Of a DNA stretch of 64,000 nucleotides, positions 45,684 to 60,100 are shown in pieces. The position numbers and the translations under genes were made by a program. Where the stretch lies: the NCBI GenBank assembly GCA_032173965.1, contig CM063284.1, positions 134,263,625-134,327,624 of the forward strand. Direction: 5' to 3'. The first letter of the stretch is position 1. Every line of letters begins with the position of its first letter. Under the pieces are notes generated by a model. The model was not told the DNA's origin. It was given only the letters and a program-made list of their open reading frames with translations, and made no database searches. This stretch comes from Sitta carolinensis. Its lineage: Eukaryota; Chordata; Aves; Passeriformes; Sittidae.

Positions 45684-48600
45684 GAGGACAAAAAGAATAA
45701 TTTTCTAAAAAATACAGTATTTTCTACCTTCCACTTGAGAGAGAAGCAGCAGGCCAATGAGAACATACAGATTGTAAATAAAAACACCCCTCATGATGCA
45801 CATTTGGTGGCTCACAACATTTTCTGCTTCTGCTATTTCCAAGGTTCACCAATACCTGAGCTTATAAGGAAGAGATTAGTAAATGAAAGGCAGGAAATAA
45901 AAATATGGCCTGATAACCATCATCCTTATCAATACTAACCAACTCCCAGAAACACAGGACAACCATTTTTTGCCAGTCTATACAAAACTTTATCTCAGAA
46001 ATGGAGCAAAAAGTTTTTTAAAGGAGTCAATTTTATCTGCATATTACCATTGTTTCAAACATTTCTTGAAAGTCCATAATTGCACTATGTGAAGAATGAA
46101 TATTAGAAAACATCTATAGCAAAGTGGCAGTGGCTATGGCTAGGTGAATTTTCCAGCTTAGTCTATTTAATTTCAGTTTTACACATTTACTTTAAAATTT
46201 TGTTTCATTGAGTCATGTATGGAATCAAAGGCCCTTCTAGAAAGCTTTGTAATTTTAAGATTATTTCATTTTAATTTAATTTAATTATCAATCAAAGGCT
46301 GTAGTATGTGGCAAGCTTTTGAGTGCCAGAGAAAATAATCCTTTATTTCTGTTGTTGTTTCATCAACAAGAAGGTTACATAGTGCATTACTTCTGCAGGT
46401 CAAGCCTACTGTGCATGCTGGGGAGCCTTTCTTCTCCCCTCTAAGTGCACTGGCTACAAACATTCACATCCCCTGTAATTTGCCAGCTCTTTGCAGCTCC
46501 TCGAGTTCCTCATTTCATCCTAGAGTTTCTAGATACACCCCTACCCTTGCTTTTCTCCCCGAACAGGATACCCTCTAGTCTTACCTTCCTGCCAGAGTGT
46601 CTTGAAAACCATTCATTCAGGGATTTTCATATCTTAAAAAGCTGAAAACAGGTGCACAGGTGAAAGTCTATAGGCTGACACAGAGGCACTTTTAGGTTCT
46701 GGGTATTGTAATCAGAGTTGCACCCACTTTGATTTTCCCTGTTCAACCTGTTGATTCACAGAAAATTATTAAACATAAAATTCCAGACGTGCACAGCAAA
46801 AGTAGACAGAAATGCCATTGAGCTGGGTGTTGAATCTCCCTTCAATTTGGGAGTTATGCTGCTGCTACTTCTTCGTACCACCTCTCTGCTAGCATATGGA
46901 TAACAAGGAAAAGCTGTTTTCCCTAAAAAAATTCAAATACACAATTAAAATTAGATCACTTCTTATTTCAACTGTGAGACGCATTCTTTTTCAGTGGTTA
47001 ATAGCACAGCAGTGTGAACCAAGTTAGCCGAGTAGTCATGTTTCTTGCTTCTCTCAAGATATACTTTTGTTGGTCTGGATAGGGACAATTCTTTGTCTGT
47101 TTCTCCAGAAATTAATTTCTACAATACCATGTCAAAACTGACTAATGGGGATCTATTTCTGTCAGCACAGTACATATTTTTATTCAATATTAAAATAACT
47201 ATTGATACACATGGAATACCAAAATCACACATATGTTTTAAAGAGAAATGTGGATACCTAGAAATTTTAATGTCACTTTTACACATAATTATATGCATTT
47301 TTCTTATAAATTGGTATGTTATACTTGGTATAAGACAGATAGCAACATTAGATAACCCATTAACTGAAAAAGAATTATTCAACAGTAAAATACAGTTAGA
47401 AATAATACATTAATACATTAATTTTTTTCCTAGGGGTTTCTACCGAGTTAAGTTAAAGGATTCCTTGAAATGAATGGACTCTGTAGGTGTTACATATCTG
47501 GGCAGTATATAGATGATGAGAGCCACTGGATTTAATATAGGCATTGAACTACAGAAGGGCATTATAGCTTTTGATTTGCATGCTGTATCTTTCTTATGTG
47601 CAGTTTTCTGTGCACACAGTTATGTTTTTCTATGTCTAAGACACCTTCACTGAAACCAACTAGCTGGAAGACCAGCTGGAGATCTTTCCAAAATGTATTT
47701 CATAATCTTGAAGGAAGGGTTTTCTTATTTTTCTGGCCAGCAGTAAATTTTCTACCTCAGTAGCATGGCTTATGGTACAATATTAAAGATCCAAGCTTTC
47801 ACAGCAGGTCGTATTGGCTATGTAAGCTTACACTGATTAAGCTTCTAGGAAGAAACAGTCAAATATAAATACACAAAACAACAACACAAATTCTCAATTG
47901 AACTTAGCTAAATCAATGAAATGTGAATTGTGAATTTATCTCACTTTAATGTACATTATGCAACTAAACCCAATTTAGGAAGCGGTCAGATTCATGGCCT
48001 ATAGATTAATCCATATTGATATTTTCCATGCAGTGTTATTTCGACTTTCCAGCACAAGATATCCAATACTACTGCTCTGTCTGTTGACAGTCACATTGGA
48101 TTCTTTTAATAAAATCCAGTATTGCATTGCTGCTAGACTGAACAAGAAGTGAATTTCCACATGGGAAATTTTGGAAGAAAAGTAGATGCAGGTCTTATTA
48201 TTACTGTGTCCAAAGGCAATAATACACACTCTCTTTTTGACACGTCAAGTCTATTGATACATACTACAGAAATTAATACAATAATCATCACTAATTACTG
48301 CAGGATCACACTTGGAGGATGTGGCCTGGAGCCTGGACTCTTCCTCACCTGCTTCACTGTAAATTCCCCTCTAGCATATCTTTGGAGCATACAGTCTTTG
48401 CAGGTATCACTGTTTCTTTTGTAAACAAGGTGAGATGACAACATCTTGCTGACATTCATTGCCTATAAAATAATTATTATATGAAGATTATGAAGATTGT
48501 AATAACACTTCTAGGCTCCACACCCCTGCCATGCACACCACAGAATTCTGTCACTGCACACCTGTGTGCAACTCAGATCTGGAGCTGAAGCTGTACTGCA

Positions 48601-51249
48601 AAATCTAACTCTTCGGATTATTTTTTTTTCATGCCTTTGAAAACTGGTTAAGATTCTCTAAAGGTTTTCCTTTAAAAAAGTCAATATTTCAAAATGCCAA
48701 TATTTCTTATGGCTTCTCTGTTTGGCAGAAAGTTTTCCATTGGAACTCATGAAGATTTTCCTGGCAGTCCACACGGCATTTTACTTTGCCATCTGCTGGT
48801 GGTCCCCACCTTCCAGGTTCCTCTGTTTTAGCTTACTTTTTCTGTGAAAATCTTCCAAAACTGGGAGTTCAAATCCACAAACAGACCATGTGGACTTTGC
48901 TCAGTGGCTTGACCCTGATGTCTGGTAAGACCTCACTCTCTACATAACAAGCATGAGGACCTCAGTCCTCCCATTTTCCCTGGGTCAGAGTTGGATTGTC
49001 TTGCTTTCAGGGCACTGGTCCCTCAGTGCTATCTTAGCTGCCTGGAAGGTCTGGCTCAGGCTGTGACTTTGAGTTTCCAGCTCCTCTGCTATAGACCCAA
49101 GGGCAAGCAGAGGTTGGTTGATTTACCTTCTCATTTTTTATTTAGGAGAACATAGATACAAGGCAAGCCATAAAAAGCCAGAAGGTTCAGAACTTGTGTT
49201 CTTATTCAGTTTCACATAGAATTTTTCAAATCCTCTTGAGCGGAAATAAAAATCTGCTGCTGTGGTTTTGAATCAGTTCCCAGTTTCTGCTGAAACTGAA
49301 AGTGAAAAAAAACCCCCTTAATTAACATATCGAATATCATATATATTTGGAGTCAAATGACCTAGACATGAGAGCAATGTTTTCTTTTTCTGCTTCTCCT
49401 TGAATGCTCCCAGTCTCCTCAGTGTCATGAATATGCTGAAATAATCTCTGTTTTCCACTGTCTAATGGTCAGCATGCACATGAGCTTTTCCCATGGCACA
49501 GAGAATAACACAGTCACTCTTTCTTGTAATCTTGGAAAATTAAAGCTCATTTTCCCTACACTGTATTCCAATATGTTGTATTTTCCCCTTTTTCTCAGCT
49601 TGGGGGCTGTATGAAAAGCCAAAATATAGTAAAGCAAAAAATCAGACTACAAATCAATCTCCAGAAAATGAAAATATTTTATTATTGTAATTTGAGATAG
49701 ATGGTATTTGTAGAGAAAACAACTCATCCTCATTAAAATGAGATTTAGTTTTACTTTTTCATACTGAAATTGAACCTTAACCCTCGAGAAATCCCACAGA
49801 AATAATTTTATTTTTTTAATGTTCAATGTGAGACCCTGACCCCACTGAAGTAAATGGCAGAGATTCCATTAACTTCAGAAGAGTCAGATTAATTCCTGAT
49901 CTCCTTGGCTGTTAGAGTCTGTCCCGGCATCTACCTAGCAGCATAGGAAAGTAAAGTACCATCACAGAAAAGGCTTACGTACCTTTGATGAGCATCATGT
50001 CATTTGGTAATTCAGAGAATTTAAATCATATAGTACAGATTATTAATCATTATCACATACCAGATTCTTGTCTTTGTGCTCACCTTTATTGACCTTCACA
50101 TGTACGGCATCTTTCTAGAATATAATTTCCAGCAAGTTCTAAGGTTTAGCTCATACCTGCTTAAATTTACCTTGTTAGCAGCTGTGGTATTTTTTAAGGT
50201 TAGGTTTAGCATTACAGGAGGGAAGTTCATGTGTTTGGAAAAGGAATTCTGTGGAAGGGAATACTCCTCTTCAGGAACTGTTTACTGTTCTCTTTTATGT
50301 AGGGTACTTGTTGCAGTGGAAATGATGGATTAGTTTTGTTTGCGGAAACTTGTGAACTTCCATTGTTCAGAGGTCTGCAGAGCAGGACACACTTGCAGAC
50401 AAGTGCAGGCAGCTGGCTGGGAGACAAAGGAAAGTTTTGCTGGAGAACTCACTTGGAAATGATGATTCCAGGAAGTGAAAGTTTGGCTTAGTTCAAGTTT
50501 TGATGAGCTTAAGATCTATATTCACTCAAACTCCTTTGCAAGTTGTGGATAGGCAAGTGAGTTTAATCACTGATACCTTGTAAGTGGACTTTTAGTAAAT
50601 CTCAAATTGCTGTTAGCGCACCTTCCTCAATGACAAAAATGTATTATAATGTAGGGGGAGAAAGAATAAAGTTTGTTGGTACTGTATAGGCTTAAACATG
50701 ATCCAATATAATGCAGCATTTAACTCATCATTCTTTACTTTTTTTTATCCTGTGAGACAATAAGAAACAGCCAGGCAACATTTCCAGATATTAAACTCTT
50801 TAAGGGAAGGAATATGTCTCTTTGTGTGCACTTTGAAGTGCCTCCAACACCTTGGTTCTTTATAAACTGTAGTAATAATAATCATTTATTGCTCTGCAGT
50901 GAGGTCTGGTTTCCCATTTGCATCCAGTATGATTGGTTGTGCTGTGTTGCTGTCCTGTTCATCACTTCTCACCTTGCACTTACATGCAACTTCTATTATG
51001 GTTATTTTTAGAATACATAAGGCACTCAAATAACATGATTACAAGTGTGGAACAACAGCTTAGGAAATAGATAGGAGGATAGTTCACAGAAAGAAGCAAC
51101 ATACTGCACCTAGGCTGTGCAAGATCAAACCTGACACTGTAAAATCAAAGAGAGAGGGCTTAGTAGGAAAATAATGTGATGAGCTTACAACGACTCCACC
51201 TTTTTTAAAGTTGTTACCATCATTAAATGAGTTTGTGGGTGTACTAAAA
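45684..51249. other. Long AT-rich stretch, no gene or transposon recognised
   Basis: The longest frame (47045-47413) starts at a TTG and has AT-driven composition, so I treat it as chance. 48650-49130 is GC-richer but unassigned. Confidence 0.5.
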
Positions 51250-51345
51250 AAATCTATCTATATGTATCCATGTGCGTGTCTATCTATATAGGCGATATAT
51301 GTGTGTAAATGTACACCTGGGATGTGTGTTTATGTGTGTGTAAGT
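51250..51345 (+). repeat. Degenerate TG/TA-rich microsatellite
   Basis: Alternating 'tatctatatgta', 'gtgtgtaaatgta' and 'gtgtgtttatgtgtgtg' segments form a decayed purine-pyrimidine repeat. Confidence 0.75.
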
Positions 51346-54062
51346 TTTACAAGCTACTCAGGAAATAGTGTGCTGCAGGAAAAAAAACAACCACCTGTAA
51401 GGTCCTATAATACTGTTTTACATTTCTGGAGAGAAGTAAAATGACCATAAGTTTCCCTTTCATAGAATCTGAGCAATCTTCATAGAAAGCCTCATTTTCT
51501 GTTAGCTTCAGGAATGACATATATTTACATGCATTCAGACAGTTTGTGATGCCTGGAGGCAATGAGTATCAGGGAGAGGAGCAGTGTGGAATGCTCTCCC
51601 AGCTCGGCTGACAGAGGGTACTGAGTGTTTTGTTCCAGTTGTCAGTTGTTAGAGCACCCCTGCGATTTCTCTGCTTCGTGCTGGCTGTCTTGGGTTCTTA
51701 TCGCCAGGATGGTGCTGAGATGGTGGAGGCATAAAAGAATCTGTATCTCCCCTCTTTATTCCAGTGTACCAGAGGAATGAGCCCAGTATAATATGACCAC
51801 TACAGGTAAAGTTTTTAAGTCTGTGTTCCTCAAGGCGTCGACTTTTTATGATATCTATCATGTACCAAGTAATAGAGAAATTTTGCATCAGATTTAACTA
51901 TTACCCCTAAATACTTTTTTCCAGTTGAACCAAATACTGTAATTGGTCTGTCAAAAATGATACAATAATATATTGTTTGAAAAATAATAACATACATTTT
52001 GCATACAATTGAAGCAAATTTTAAAATTATTATAACTCTTCCTATCACAGGTACTCTTTACTATAATCCTACCCTGAAAATACTTGTTTGCCCTAAACCT
52101 ATTAGATCATCCAAATTTGCTTCTGCTGATGGCTCTCACAGCTGGAAACTTTAGTCTGGGGTCAGTTTTACTTACACTCGAGTCTCGTTTATTTTTGGTT
52201 TCATCATTTAAGTTTAACATTCCTTTTGATGCTACTTCACTTGACTCCCATTTCTCTGATCATATTAGGTCAAGGTGTGCATACAACTCACTAACATCCA
52301 ATGGGACTCTGCATAAAGCACTGGCTGGAGGTTTTATAATTTGCCGAAGAGCATAAATTTATTATTACATTTCCGTATCGATGTTACACTACTTTACATC
52401 TCTCAGAGTAAGAAGATGTCGTAAGACATTATTCTAAATAAAGAAATTATACCCCTGTAAATTTTAATTGATTCTGAGTCATTAAGGCTTAATATTTAAG
52501 TCAATGTATGCATCTAAAATAATTTTAACACCTTGAAGCAATGTAATTTTCACCTAAAACTATTTTTAATCTCAATTTTACTTCAAGAGGGATTGCTACA
52601 GGTCTTAAGTAGTTGTCAGCGATGTCCACGATGAGGTAACACCTGGATGAAATGCAATGTTTTAAGAAAATAATTAATTTTAAGTAAAATAACTCAGCCT
52701 GAAACAGATGAAGGTACAACCTTTTATATAATCTTTAATTTTAATAATTATTTTGGAGAATTTGTAGTTATTGGGGGCAGAGAACATGGAATAGAGTATA
52801 AGCATTTTAGCTCTACTGCTTAGAAGCCCATAGAATAATGTAGTCAGTAAAGAGGTGTCTGGGGACATTGGTTGACAAGGTCAAGTGGTTGGATTTAATC
52901 AAATTCATTTTGTAGCTGGAGATTTAGTCATGGTTATAAGACAGAGAAATCATCTCAAATAACGAAGCCTAACAAGAAAGCAATATATCATCTGCATGAA
53001 GTGAAATATATTGCTCTCAACCATTTAGCTTCATGTCAGAATTAAAGGAAGGTTTTGGAAGTACAATTCTAGCATGGGCTATTTAAATACAAGTAAGTGA
53101 TAATGTAAAGCAGTTGTGCTTTATTTTAGTGATATTGTGGATCTCTGGTAACAGTTAAACATTATTGCTACTGGGATACACTGATGTCATGAACTGGTTG
53201 AGGACAAAGATCTGTGTTTCATTACAAGTTTCAAAGTTTATATAGTTTTAACATAAGGAACTGGTTTTCATCACCTCCTACAGCCGCCATGGAAATTTAA
53301 GGCGGTCACAGCATTAGTTTCACATGGAACTGCCCTCTGACTTTCTTATGCTGTTTGAAAATGGAAGAGACTGCAGGAGCTCAGCTGCAGAAACAGAAGC
53401 TGAGCTGTCTCATAGAGCATTGCTCACTACCTCAATTCGAGATTCAGATCATATGAAATGTTTGAAGTTTACAGCTTTTTATGAGCTACCAGATTTTGGA
53501 ACAGATAGGCTGAAATTTGATGATGTCAAGATCCGCAATCCACTCAGAAAATAGGGTGATTTGTTATGAATCACTGATCAATAATTGTTCCTGGTCTAAA
53601 ATTGGAACCAGAGTCACTGTGCGTCATAAAGGACATCCTCTGGTGTTTTAGACTTTTTAGTAGGTTCATTTAGTATATGCATGCCTTTTTGTTCTAAGAT
53701 CAACTTGTTATAAATACCTTGCTCTGAATTTTAAAAATCTGAATGAGTTGAACTTATTTCAACTTGTTTTCTTGCATTCGATTCTAGACATTATTTTAAA
53801 TACATAGGTATTTAAAAAAAAATGTATACAGCTCAAATAATTAAAGAAAATAGATTAAAGCTGTGTATTTTTATAGAACGAAAATTTCTTGGAATTAAAG
53901 GCTCTAGGAATAGGTCTAACCATTTATACCACCCAGTCCAAAGGCAGGAAATGGAGGCCAATTTTTTTTTTATTTAACTGAATTTTGAAGCTATAAATGA
54001 AAGTGCCTTATCTTTAAAAAATTTATTTTCATAATGTAAAATCCAACATGACAGCATTTAGG
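51346..54062. other. AT-rich stretch, no transposon recognised
   Basis: A 76-codon ATG frame at 53324-53554 with protein-like composition is discussed as a finding. Otherwise nothing recognised. Confidence 0.5.
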
Positions 54063-54102
54063 CATTTTCTTGGTTAGAACAACATTTTCTTGGTTTAAAC
54101 CA
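54063..54102 (+). repeat. 20-bp tandem duplication
   Basis: 'cattttcttggttagaacaa' is followed directly by 'cattttcttggtttaaacca'. Two copies with three differences. Confidence 0.85.
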
Positions 54103-57100
54103 CTAAACTTCCCATTCTAGAAGTCTATGCCACCAATTCTTAAATATTATCTGTTACTGAGTATTTTTCTGGAGAGTGATATCACAAAACTATCTTGGTC
54201 ATAGTAAAATACACTTGTTTCTCATCAGCATTACTCATCAGCTACTCCTCAGCTTACCCAACTTTCTTTAACTTCCTGGAATTTCTTTTTTTTTCTTTTT
54301 GTTTTTTTTTTTCATATCCCAGTGCACAGGACCAAGACAAGAAGTTAGGAATAAGAACAAGAGAGATATATTGACAAATACTGAAGAGAATATGAAGGGT
54401 AAATGATAGAACCATGTAAGTAAGTGAATAGGAACTGAAAATAATGCACAAGGTAACTAATTAGCTAAATAAGCATACTCATCAATATTTTTCTGTCCTT
54501 CAAATGATCAAAGTTTTGTTTTCATGAGGTAGAAACTGATGGTTCTTCCTGTAGGTCCCACGTCTCGCATCCAGAGCCCTTTTCCCAACCCCCCAGGCAG
54601 AATGATGCGTTGGAGGACAGTTAAATAGGTCCATTGCTGTTTGTGGTGTTAAATTGAATGTTGCAGGTCTGCAGCTCTTCTGGCAGCATGATTAAAGTCA
54701 AAAGATGTTAAAAGTCTCCAATTAGGGTGGTGATTTAAGAATAAGAGAAATGTTAATTTCATATTAGTATTGGCTGGCAATCTTCTACACAGTAAAAGTG
54801 TACAGGGAAAGATTCACAACCTGCATTTTGGCCAAGATGATCAAAGCTGATTTGAGCTCACCTGCAACAGGTTGCTAAAGAAAATTAATGACATATCTGA
54901 GTAGGACTTCCATTTTCAATCCGTTTGACAGTTACACCACTGGTTTTCTTCTATACATTTTGAAATATTTTGTAATATTTTAAGAGACATGGGTTAGCCA
55001 TTTAGATATTGGAATATCCACATTAAGAAGCAGTGAACAAAATAAAAAACTGTGTGCTTCAAAGCTTACCACCAAGCTCCAAACTTTTACACTTGCTTGA
55101 GGGGATACTCTCTATGGCTCAAAACACCCAAAACCTTAAATAGCCCCAAACCCATTGTGTGTCCTACTGCTACATAGATTTTATGAAATTAATTAATTTG
55201 TGCTACAAGTGTTATAGCACAGATATAAATCAATATTTGAGGCAATAATCAGTTGAGAATGTCTTAGAAAATAAATTCGTAATATTATATTTTTTTCAGT
55301 TGATCTGTGCATTGTAATCATACAAAATCTACATCTACTTCTAAGTTTAGGTAATGTAATAAGCTTTATGTAATATTTAGATGAATAACTACTCAAAATT
55401 GTCAGTCTAATTTTGAAGAAATTTTATACTTTGCACAACTGAAAGATATTAGAACAAAGCACATATTTGGAAATTTTATTATTAATTATTTCAGTAGTCT
55501 ACTTATCAGTGGCTCAAAAATATTTTTCACTTTATAAAAATAAAAATACTAAAAATAGGACAAAATAAAAACTTAAGAATCCTTTAGAATATCAATTATC
55601 TTGTTTTATCATCACAAGATGCATTCTGTGAGCAGAAAATTCAGCCTATATACCAGATGTCCAAGCACTATACACATTAGGAGAACAGAAAATATCATGG
55701 AACTATCTATGAGTATTGTGACAGGAGTAATGACAATAAAATAAAATAAAAAAAAAAGGTGGATTTATAAATTTATTTGAAAGAGGTAAATTTTCCATTC
55801 TGTATAACATGGACCCTTATATAGTTGATATACAAACTAAAATGATGGGTTAAGGAATTGGTGTTATTTGGAAGCAAAGCAGTGACAAAGAAAAGGAAGC
55901 AGTGCTATTAATGATGTAATGAATGTAAGAATACGACCTGTGTCTTCCAAATAATACAAAAATTCTTCATTAATAATTCCAGTCTGTAATTCAGGAATTG
56001 GATGAGTATGAGCAGCATATACAAAGTGTTGTTTTTTTGGTTTACACCAGTCGTACAGAGTGAGTGAAAGGGAGTTTAAAGTATTGAATAAACAAGCTCA
56101 TCTGTGGCTATTTGAGTTCATTTGATGTAATCCACCATTTCATAGCCAGAAAGCGGGCATAGAAACAACCACCAGGGAAAGGATCAATTAAACATTGAAA
56201 AAAGTCTCTAGGATTTTTAGTAAATGCCATAAAACAGGAAAATACTAGCAGGAATATATGATCCATATATTAGATTGTATTGTATTCATTATAGAAATAC
56301 TTTCAAATGAAGGGAAGTTGATTTGAATGAAACAAGCTCTATACACAAATAAACTCACAGATCTGACAGTAAGCTTTGCAAAGTTGCTTACATCAAAGGG
56401 TAATGTGTGCAAAGTAATTTGTTTTTATGATTGGAGAACACTACTCACTTGTATTGGTGAATATGATTTTATAAAAATGAGGGCAACTTTCTCATTTGGG
56501 TTCTTGATGGGAAAAGGCTAGGGAGTGATTATTCAGGACTATTTATTTGGAGAGCTTCCACCTTAATCCTTTTAAATCAGTGGTTGGGAAACAATCATGA
56601 ACTCTGATTTTCTCCTTTTTATGCTGGTATAATTCCTAACTATCAGTATCACTCAAAGGATTGTCTCTAGAGCAACATTTTTGGAAGCAACTTGATTCAA
56701 AATTTAATTTTAATTTTCAAGAGGGATTAAAAAGGAAAACTGAAAAGAATTCTAAGTTACTGAGACACTTCAGAAAAATCGCAACCTTGCTTTTACATTT
56801 TAAAGTGCTATGTGAATTTTTGTATGTTACTTGTGGATTTTAGAAGGAGAGGAGAATTTGAACTAAATTTTGTTGTGAGCAGATATAATATGAAGGAGAT
56901 AAACACCACATATACTGCCAATATCTTCAAAGTCAATGATGCATTTAAATCAACCAACTTTGAGAATAATTTAGCTTTACTGTGTTATAAAGTGGGCTAC
57001 AAAAAGAAAAGAATATGGGGTTGCAAACTACTGAGGGAAAGTGCATTTCCTTTCATTGTTCAGTCCACTGGACTATTCTATGTTTCACTTATTTTCTAAG

Positions 57101-60100
57101 TTTACTGTGCAAAGAATCTGGTTGTGATGGTGGAAAACCTTGGGACGGTCACATTTTCAAAAGAAAGTGCATGGGAAGATTTCCTTTCTAATGTAGTCAA
57201 TTCTATTTATAGGATAAAACAAAAAAATGGAGTTGCATAAATTATGAACACCCCCTTAATAACCCAAAACAAGTCCAGCAGCTGAGAGGAACCTAAAATC
57301 TCAAAAGGAGAGTCTATGCTGGCATAGACTTTGAAGTTTCAATATATATTCCTATTCATGATGATGATGCATAGTTTTATATATACCCCAAAGTGGTAAA
57401 CAATACCAGTTCTGATACGTATAGAGGACAATTTATGCAACCATTCTGAAGGGTGGAAGTTTCATTTGCACAATGTGATGAAGATAGGACACAAGTACAG
57501 ATGATACCATATACTCTACCAGCTATCACTGTGTGTTTGTGTAAGAACATCCATCCAATGAATATACAGCAGAAGAAAAATTTGTTGAAAAAAAGTTGAA
57601 GGAGTTGATAAATGTCATTATAATGCCATAATGGTAAACTGGCAGAATGATACTTTTAGAGGAATCAACACCTATGTTTCCAGTTTTCTATTTTTAATGT
57701 CTTGATCATGTTTTTGTGAATATTGTTGAGATGCTGGTGGGTATGCAACCTCCCTCACTGAGACTGGGCAAACTGAGATGCCCATAATATCTAATTTGGC
57801 AAGAGCAGAGACATTATATAACAGTTATGGAAGAAGACCAAAGAGAAGAGAAAATGCTATTTTACTTCAAACTCTGCATCTAGGGTTGTACTTTATACTC
57901 GTGTCACTACTTTAAGAGACTTGCACTCTGAAGTCATAAACAGTAATTTGACAATATTAATGTTATCTTTTCAGTGTTAAGCTATATCTACATGAAGCAC
58001 TGCTGTTGGCTTATCTAAAAAGAAATTGAGATAGAAATAAAGATATTTTTAAAGCACTACAGCTGTTCATTCCCTTTTCCCTGTTTCTTCTATTCTACTA
58101 TCCCTTAACTTTCCTTCATTTTTCTCATATCTTATTCTCAAGTCCTCTGTCTCTGGGCTTCAAGAAAGCTCATGACACATCATTGCCTGCATGTCTGAGA
58201 AAGGTGCCTCTCTCAGAAGCCCAAACCATAGAGTATTAAAACTGTGCTAAGGGTAGCATGTTCCTGGGGAGGGTAAGGCCACGGAAAGCAGAGTTCTCTT
58301 GAGTTGTAACAAAACTGGCCTCTGAAGGCCACACACACGCCAAAACACTAAGTTACTGCTGCTGTAGGCTGCAGTCTTACTACTGGCAGAAATCTGCAAT
58401 GTGGTGTGGGATTATACATGCTTCAGTACATTTCTAAGTTTTCAGTAGTCATATGTAAGCAGTGGGGTGAACGGACTGAATTTCAGACAACCAAGGCATC
58501 CAGGAGTTTTTCCTCATAGGACACTGCTTCTTCCATCCCATACTCCAGATGCTGCTGTATGTGTGATACAATACCTTCTTGCGAACATGCATCCATATTT
58601 TCAGTTTTGTTCAAAAAGATTTCTCTAGTTATGCCACATCTACTGAATTTTCTTTTCCAGAGGAAGGCACAGCACATGACAGGTTAGCTTGTGCAAGTCA
58701 GTTTTGCAGTAGAATCTTGCTGATATTGAGATATATTTTTTCCTATAAGGAGAGTGTGGATGTCAAAATTAGGATCTGAGTTGTATGTATAATTTTTCAG
58801 AAAGGAATTAAATATTTTTTCCAGGCATTACCACAGTCCTGTGCAGTGCAAAAAGAGCATTTTACATTGTTATGAAGGTCATGGCTATTCTCTGATTCTG
58901 ATTTAAAGTTGCCCAAAATGTCTAAGCAGTTCGGTAGAATATCATTTTGTTCATCTATAAGATTACCTGAGGAATATCAGAGAGCATCCAGTCAGGAAAT
59001 GAAGAATAATCTTTGCCACTATTTTTGGATAACAAATAAGATATAAATTTTAATGTGAGATGAAAAGTATCTTGCATAACTAAACTATCAGAAGAGATCA
59101 CTGATTCCTGCTCTAAATAAATACATGAAAAGAGACAGAAAACTGACACCACAAAAATACTAAGCTTTGCAGGAACTAAAAATTATCTAATTCAGAGAAT
59201 ACCCTTTTCAGGAAAAGTCTGCTCAGGAATCCAGAAAGTTTCTGAGGTCACCATTTATTTCTGTGCTATTCTTCCCTCTCTATATGTAGTGGACATGGGT
59301 TTTGGCCTCTAAAAACTGGCAGATGTCCCAGAATGGATGCAAAGGTCTGGTCTATCAACGTGAAGTCTGACTCAGCACTGATTCCAGCACTCTGTGAGTC
59401 TGGCTTCCCACATTGCTGTATCCATTGAAAACCTGTGGCCAGGAACTTCACTGTAGGGTTATGATTATTCCTAGGGAGCAGAACATTCACAAAAAAATTC
59501 GGTTCCAACTTGTCTACAGGACTGGTTGAAAGGGTAGTTCATATCCACTGGTCTCACCTGTTCCCTTTGGATATCTTCAGATCTTCTGTAGGTTCCTTTG
59601 GGTGTGAGGAATCTGACTTGCAGCATTTTTTTCCTATATGTCATCTAGAAACACATTGGAGGAGTTTTTTCTTCTTTATTTCAAAAGCCAGAGGAAGCTT
59701 TATTTCTAAATTCAAAGCTCAGGCTGATCATTCATCAGCTGCCCAGAGAAATATTTAGGTTTATTTTCTTGCTGTCTTAGAATATATGTATGTCTGGCAT
59801 GACCACACAGAAAATCTACGCATTGTGAAATAAGAATAAACCGTAGATTTTTCCAAGAGCTGGGAAAAGTATGAATTGTCCCATATTCATGCTAAAGAGG
59901 TATTCTGAGCCTTAATTTCATGCTCAGTCTAGTTAAGCATTTCACTATTGACCAATGAAAAAGAGGAATAAAGTTCTAAAAAGCTATGCCATGTACTCTT
60001 TCTAATGTTCTAAGTGGGAAAATACTTGGGAAAATACCAGCTTCTTCTTTTTCATTAGCATCTAAAGAACCAAACACTATGATTAAGATCATGGAAGAGT

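Noticed and set aside
47045..47413. 122-codon plus-strand frame
   Set aside because: It starts at TTG in AT-rich DNA, shows no known motif, and overlaps an antisense frame. Most likely chance.
51765..51805. 41-nt exon between 'cctctttattccag' and 'ctacag|gtaaag'
   Set aside because: The splice sites look good, but such a short interval is expected by chance in 64 kb and nothing else supports it.
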